From CAZAXU01 sp964489245 (GTDB lineage Bacteria; Bacteroidota; Bacteroidia; Flavobacteriales; Flavobacteriaceae): a stretch of 64,000 bases of DNA. The notes below the pieces were generated by a model. The model worked only from the letters and a program-made list of their open reading frames with translations. It was not told where the DNA came from and searched no databases. The stretch covers positions 37,043 through 101,042 of the forward strand of contig CAZAXU010000001.1 in the NCBI GenBank assembly GCA_964489245.1, in the 5' to 3' direction. Shown piece after piece: positions 63,541 to 64,000 of this stretch (the first letter of the stretch is position 1; every line of letters begins with the position of its first letter). The translations under genes were made by a program, and so were the position numbers.

Positions 63541-63933
63541 ATGAAAAAATTGATGATATTATTTTTATTCCTGAGTTTTGTTGCTTGTAAAAAAGATCAA
63601 GGACCGATTGAGCCGCAAGATAATACGGTTGAAGTAAGATTTTCTGCAGATATTCAGCCGATTTTTAATCAATCTTGTGTGGCATGTCACCCCAATGACG
63701 GCAGTCTGAATTTGACTGCATCCAATGCATACGGCGATTTGGTTGGTGTAGCTGCCAGTGCTTATGCTCCTTCGATTAGAGTTGTGGTAGGAGATGCAGA
63801 ACATTCGGTTTTATATAAAAAAATTGACGGTTCAAATATTTACGGTTCAAATATGCCATTGGGTTCAAGCCTTTCTTCAGCGCAGATTGAACTTATCAAA
63901 AAATGGATTGACCAAGGAGCAAAGAACAATTGA
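63541..63933 (+). CDS. Cytochrome c-type lipoprotein
   Basis: The 130-residue protein has a lipoprotein signal (MKKLMILFLFLSFVAC) and a haem motif CVACH (about 47-51) following FSADIQPIFNQS. The distal part has SNMPLGSSLSSAQIELIKKW, with a Met suitable as sixth ligand. The pattern ADIQPIFNQSCVACH is common in planctomycete-type and Bacteroidota cytochrome-like domains. It is membrane-anchored, and may exchange electrons with the upstream cytochrome-barrel protein. Confidence 0.88.
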   Translation: MKKLMILFLFLSFVACKKDQGPIEPQDNTVEVRFSADIQPIFNQSCVACHPNDGSLNLTASNAYGDLVGVAASAYAPSIRVVVGDAEHSVLYKKIDGSNIYGSNMPLGSSLSSAQIELIKKWIDQGAKNN

Positions 63934-63949
63934 TTTTGCTTTGGATTTT

Positions 63950-64000
63950 TTATGAATGCCCGTGTTCTTCAAAGAAAGCTATTTTTTCATTTATCCAATC
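63950..64000 (-). CDS. C-terminal end of a gene entering from the right (partial)
   Basis: On the minus strand the last 16 residues before a TAA stop read DWINEKIAFFEEHGHS. The sequence looks protein-like and runs off the window edge. It is convergent with the cytochrome lipoprotein gene, 16 nt between stops. Too short for identification. Confidence 0.5.
   Translation of the reverse strand, partial: DWINEKIAFFEEHGHS

Overview
The window is AT-rich chromosomal DNA from a member of the Bacteroidota, most likely class Flavobacteriia. Supporting signs are the gliding genes gldE and gldD directly after mutY and ssb, a fused CcoN-CcoO cytochrome oxidase subunit with CcoG/CcoH/CcoS, a bL21 ribosomal protein with a long Lys/Ala tail, many families known mainly from Bacteroidota (DUF3078, DUF5777, PrcB-like lipoprotein), few purine-rich ribosome-binding sites, and promoters of the TTTG-N17-19-TAnnTTTG type used by the Bacteroidota sigma factor. 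No rRNA, tRNA, CRISPR array, prophage or insertion sequence was seen. Genus cannot be fixed from the sequence alone.

Layout. 1-1.7 kb: end of exbB, a membrane protein and two exbD genes (energy supply for TonB-dependent outer-membrane transport; a tonB-like gene lies separately at 53.7 kb). 1.7-10.1 kb: complete cbb3 oxidase locus (ccoI, ccoS, ccoNO, ccoQ, ccoP, ccoG, ccoH, a TauE/SafE-like membrane protein), for high-affinity oxygen respiration. 10-21 kb: CapA-like phosphatase, FAD oxidoreductase, gpsA, tadA, TPR protein, dacB, DUF3109 and DUF3078 proteins. 21-25.3 kb: BtpA-family protein divergent from a pseudouridine kinase/glycosidase pair, then marC and a PrcB-like lipoprotein. 25.6-33.5 kb: pyruvate kinase, D-cysteine desulfhydrase-like enzyme, a TlpA-like thioredoxin lipoprotein and pyruvate phosphate dikinase, so both directions of the PEP/pyruvate step are encoded. 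33.5-40.2 kb: RNase G, a 30-residue very basic protein, HU, a cysteine synthase-like enzyme, mutY, ssb, gldE, gldD.

40.4-44.5 kb holds a three-gene cluster (GT2 synthase, DUF3131 protein, outer-membrane barrel) that looks like a compact polysaccharide synthesis/export unit without a PilZ domain; it is the best candidate here for an uncharacterised system. 44.5-52.8 kb: ChaN-like protein, lipoprotein, aminopeptidase P, dprA, two S41 proteases, and a Rieske-fold protein whose two cluster histidines are replaced. 52.9-57.5 kb: queE, tonB-like gene, deoC, MscS channel, methyltransferase. 57.8-62 kb: HupE/UreJ-like protein overlapping an MMPL/RND exporter, then rpmA and rplU. 62-64 kb: a cytochrome c fused to a DUF5777 barrel, a cytochrome c lipoprotein, and the last codons of a further gene.

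Between genes there are related non-coding repeats. Two copies (about 25.35-25.44 and 63.41-63.52 kb) share long identical blocks and each lies just upstream of a lipoprotein gene; two shorter relatives are at 17.5 and 57.5 kb. Several start codons were moved inward from the longest reading frame because of signal peptides, promoter positions or ATG versus TTG/GTG choice.
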